Source: Ostreococcus mediterraneus
Taxonomy: Eukaryota; Chlorophyta; Mamiellophyceae; Mamiellales; Bathycoccaceae
Direction of reading: 5' to 3'
Length of the DNA stretch: 64,000 nt
NCBI GenBank assembly: GCA_012295225.1
Contig: WMKK01000002.1
Span: forward strand, 733,949-797,948
A model generated the notes under the pieces. That model had not been told where the DNA came from. It ran no database searches and saw only the letters and a list, made by a program, of their open reading frames with translations. Positions 63,405 to 64,000 of this stretch are shown in pieces. The stretch's first letter is position 1, and each line of letters begins with the position of its first letter. The translations under genes were made by a program, and so were the position numbers.

Positions 63405-64000
63405 TTAGTCTTCCATCGGAGCCGCCTCGCTCCCTACCGTAGCCTTGCACTCGTTCACCGCCTGACGAAGCTCAGCGAAATTTTCCAACGCCGACTGGTC
63501 GCCGCCCTGGGCTCTAATGAGCTCCTCACCTTGGTCTAAGTGCTCGAGAGCCGTGTCAAAATCGAGCGCACCGTGATGCGCGTACGCGAGCATGTACCAT
63601 ACATCCACAACCGTGTCGCGTTCGACCAAGAGTTCGTCTAAAATTTGAATAGCCAAGTCTGTGGTGGTGTCAAGTTCAAGCAGTAATTTGGCGGTTTCGA
63701 ATCTAAACTCGAACGTGACGTCAAATTCTTGTTGAAACTCTTCGGCGACGTTTTCGTCATCCACGTCTCGCCGATGCATAGATCCACCTTTACGCCACAT
63801 TGCGATAGACTCTTTCAAAATAACCAGCGCGTCGTCTGCTTTGCCTTGCTCGTTTCGTAAACTCGCGAGCAACTGCAAAGGCTCGGCGGATGATGGATCG
63901 GATGCGCGCGCTCGATTTATCAGCTCCTCAACCTGTGCGCTCATCTCCTCGTCGCATTCATCGCTTGTTCCAAGTATCTGTTCGGCTAACGCACAGCATG
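63405..64000 (-). CDS. ACL4-like TPR protein (uL4 assembly chaperone), 5' partial
   Basis: The stop is at 63405, and the frame stays open to the right edge, so the N-terminus is outside the window. The visible 198 codons begin CCALAEQILGTSDECDEEMS, then AQVEELINRARASDPSSAEP and LQLLASLRNEQGKADDALVI, followed by FRFETAKLLLELDTTTDLAI and VDVWYMLAYAHHGALDFDTA. These are TPR repeats with the pattern of ACL4, the dedicated chaperone of ribosomal protein uL4. An internal ATG at 63944 is unlikely to be the real start because the upstream frame continues the same repeat pattern. The orthologue call is an inference. Confidence 0.7.
   Translation of the reverse strand, partial: CCALAEQILGTSDECDEEMSAQVEELINRARASDPSSAEPLQLLASLRNEQGKADDALVILKESIAMWRKGGSMHRRDVDDENVAEEFQQEFDVTFEFRFETAKLLLELDTTTDLAIQILDELLVERDTVVDVWYMLAYAHHGALDFDTALEHLDQGEELIRAQGGDQSALENFAELRQAVNECKATVGSEAAPMED

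Noticed and set aside
1-64000. tRNA or rRNA genes, CRISPR arrays, transposons and virus-derived elements
   Set aside because: I scanned intergenic stretches by eye for T-loop-like GGTTCRA, direct-repeat/spacer arrays, terminal repeats and transposase or capsid-like frames and saw none that holds up.

Overview
The window is nuclear DNA of a very compact, GC-rich photosynthetic eukaryote. The gene set is green-algal: Psb27, PetM, a DiT1-type plastid dicarboxylate translocator, a plastid cyclophilin, GDT1, a KNOX homeodomain protein and a mitochondrial HSP70. Gene spacing of a few tens to hundreds of bases, mostly intron-less genes and short introns with GTGCGT/GTACGT donors and a CTGAC branch box point to a Mamiellophyceae picoalga, most likely Ostreococcus. 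This assignment is by inference; no database was searched. One undetermined base lies at 27118.

Layout. 1-2879 (-): 5' part of a large secreted or membrane-anchored multidomain protein with TSP1-like, Cys-repeat, EF-hand and LamG-like regions, running off the left edge. 2880-4220: gene-poor, repeat-rich DNA. 4221-15339: UTP4, prohibitin 1 with a divergent 57-residue membrane protein, mitochondrial HSP70, POL5/MYBBP1A and a zinc-finger protein. 15393-23233: Psb27 head-to-head with a second Tat-type lumenal protein, DiT1, a SelU-like selenoprotein with an in-frame UGA and a 3' SECIS-like hairpin, a JmjC protein and a CLC channel. 23260-38539: AP-1 gamma, eIF2B gamma, RPP14 divergent from a DUF1997 protein, PetM, a RING-H2 protein, eL34, a WDR20-type WD40 protein, an EF-hand protein, GDT1, an unknown plastid-type protein, a 3beta-HSD-type dehydrogenase and mitochondrial bL28. 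38741-51961: a CCCH zinc-finger protein, an (AC)19 microsatellite, an unknown protein, a BIG-type Arf-GEF divergent from TRAPPC2L, a methyltransferase and a CCX-type cation exchanger. 52000-64000: KNOX homeodomain protein, a TM/coiled-coil protein, NOP16, SWS1/ZSWIM7, an acidic protein, USP5/UBP14, a DMT transporter, a cyclophilin divergent from a ParA-like ATPase, UTP23, and an ACL4-like TPR protein cut by the right edge.

Functional themes are ribosome biogenesis (UTP4, POL5, UTP23, NOP16, RPP14, ACL4-like, eL34, bL28m), plastid function (Psb27, PetM, DiT1, lumenal proteins), and Golgi/post-Golgi trafficking (AP-1 gamma, BIG, TRAPPC2L). Many genes are head-to-head with 40-140 bp between start codons, implying shared promoters. 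Ten introns rebuilt by hand use nearly the same signals. They restore N-terminal exons or full coding frames of PHB1, mtHSP70, RPP14, PetM, a RING protein, eL34, bL28m and KNOX. The most notable find is the selenoprotein at 19051-19962.
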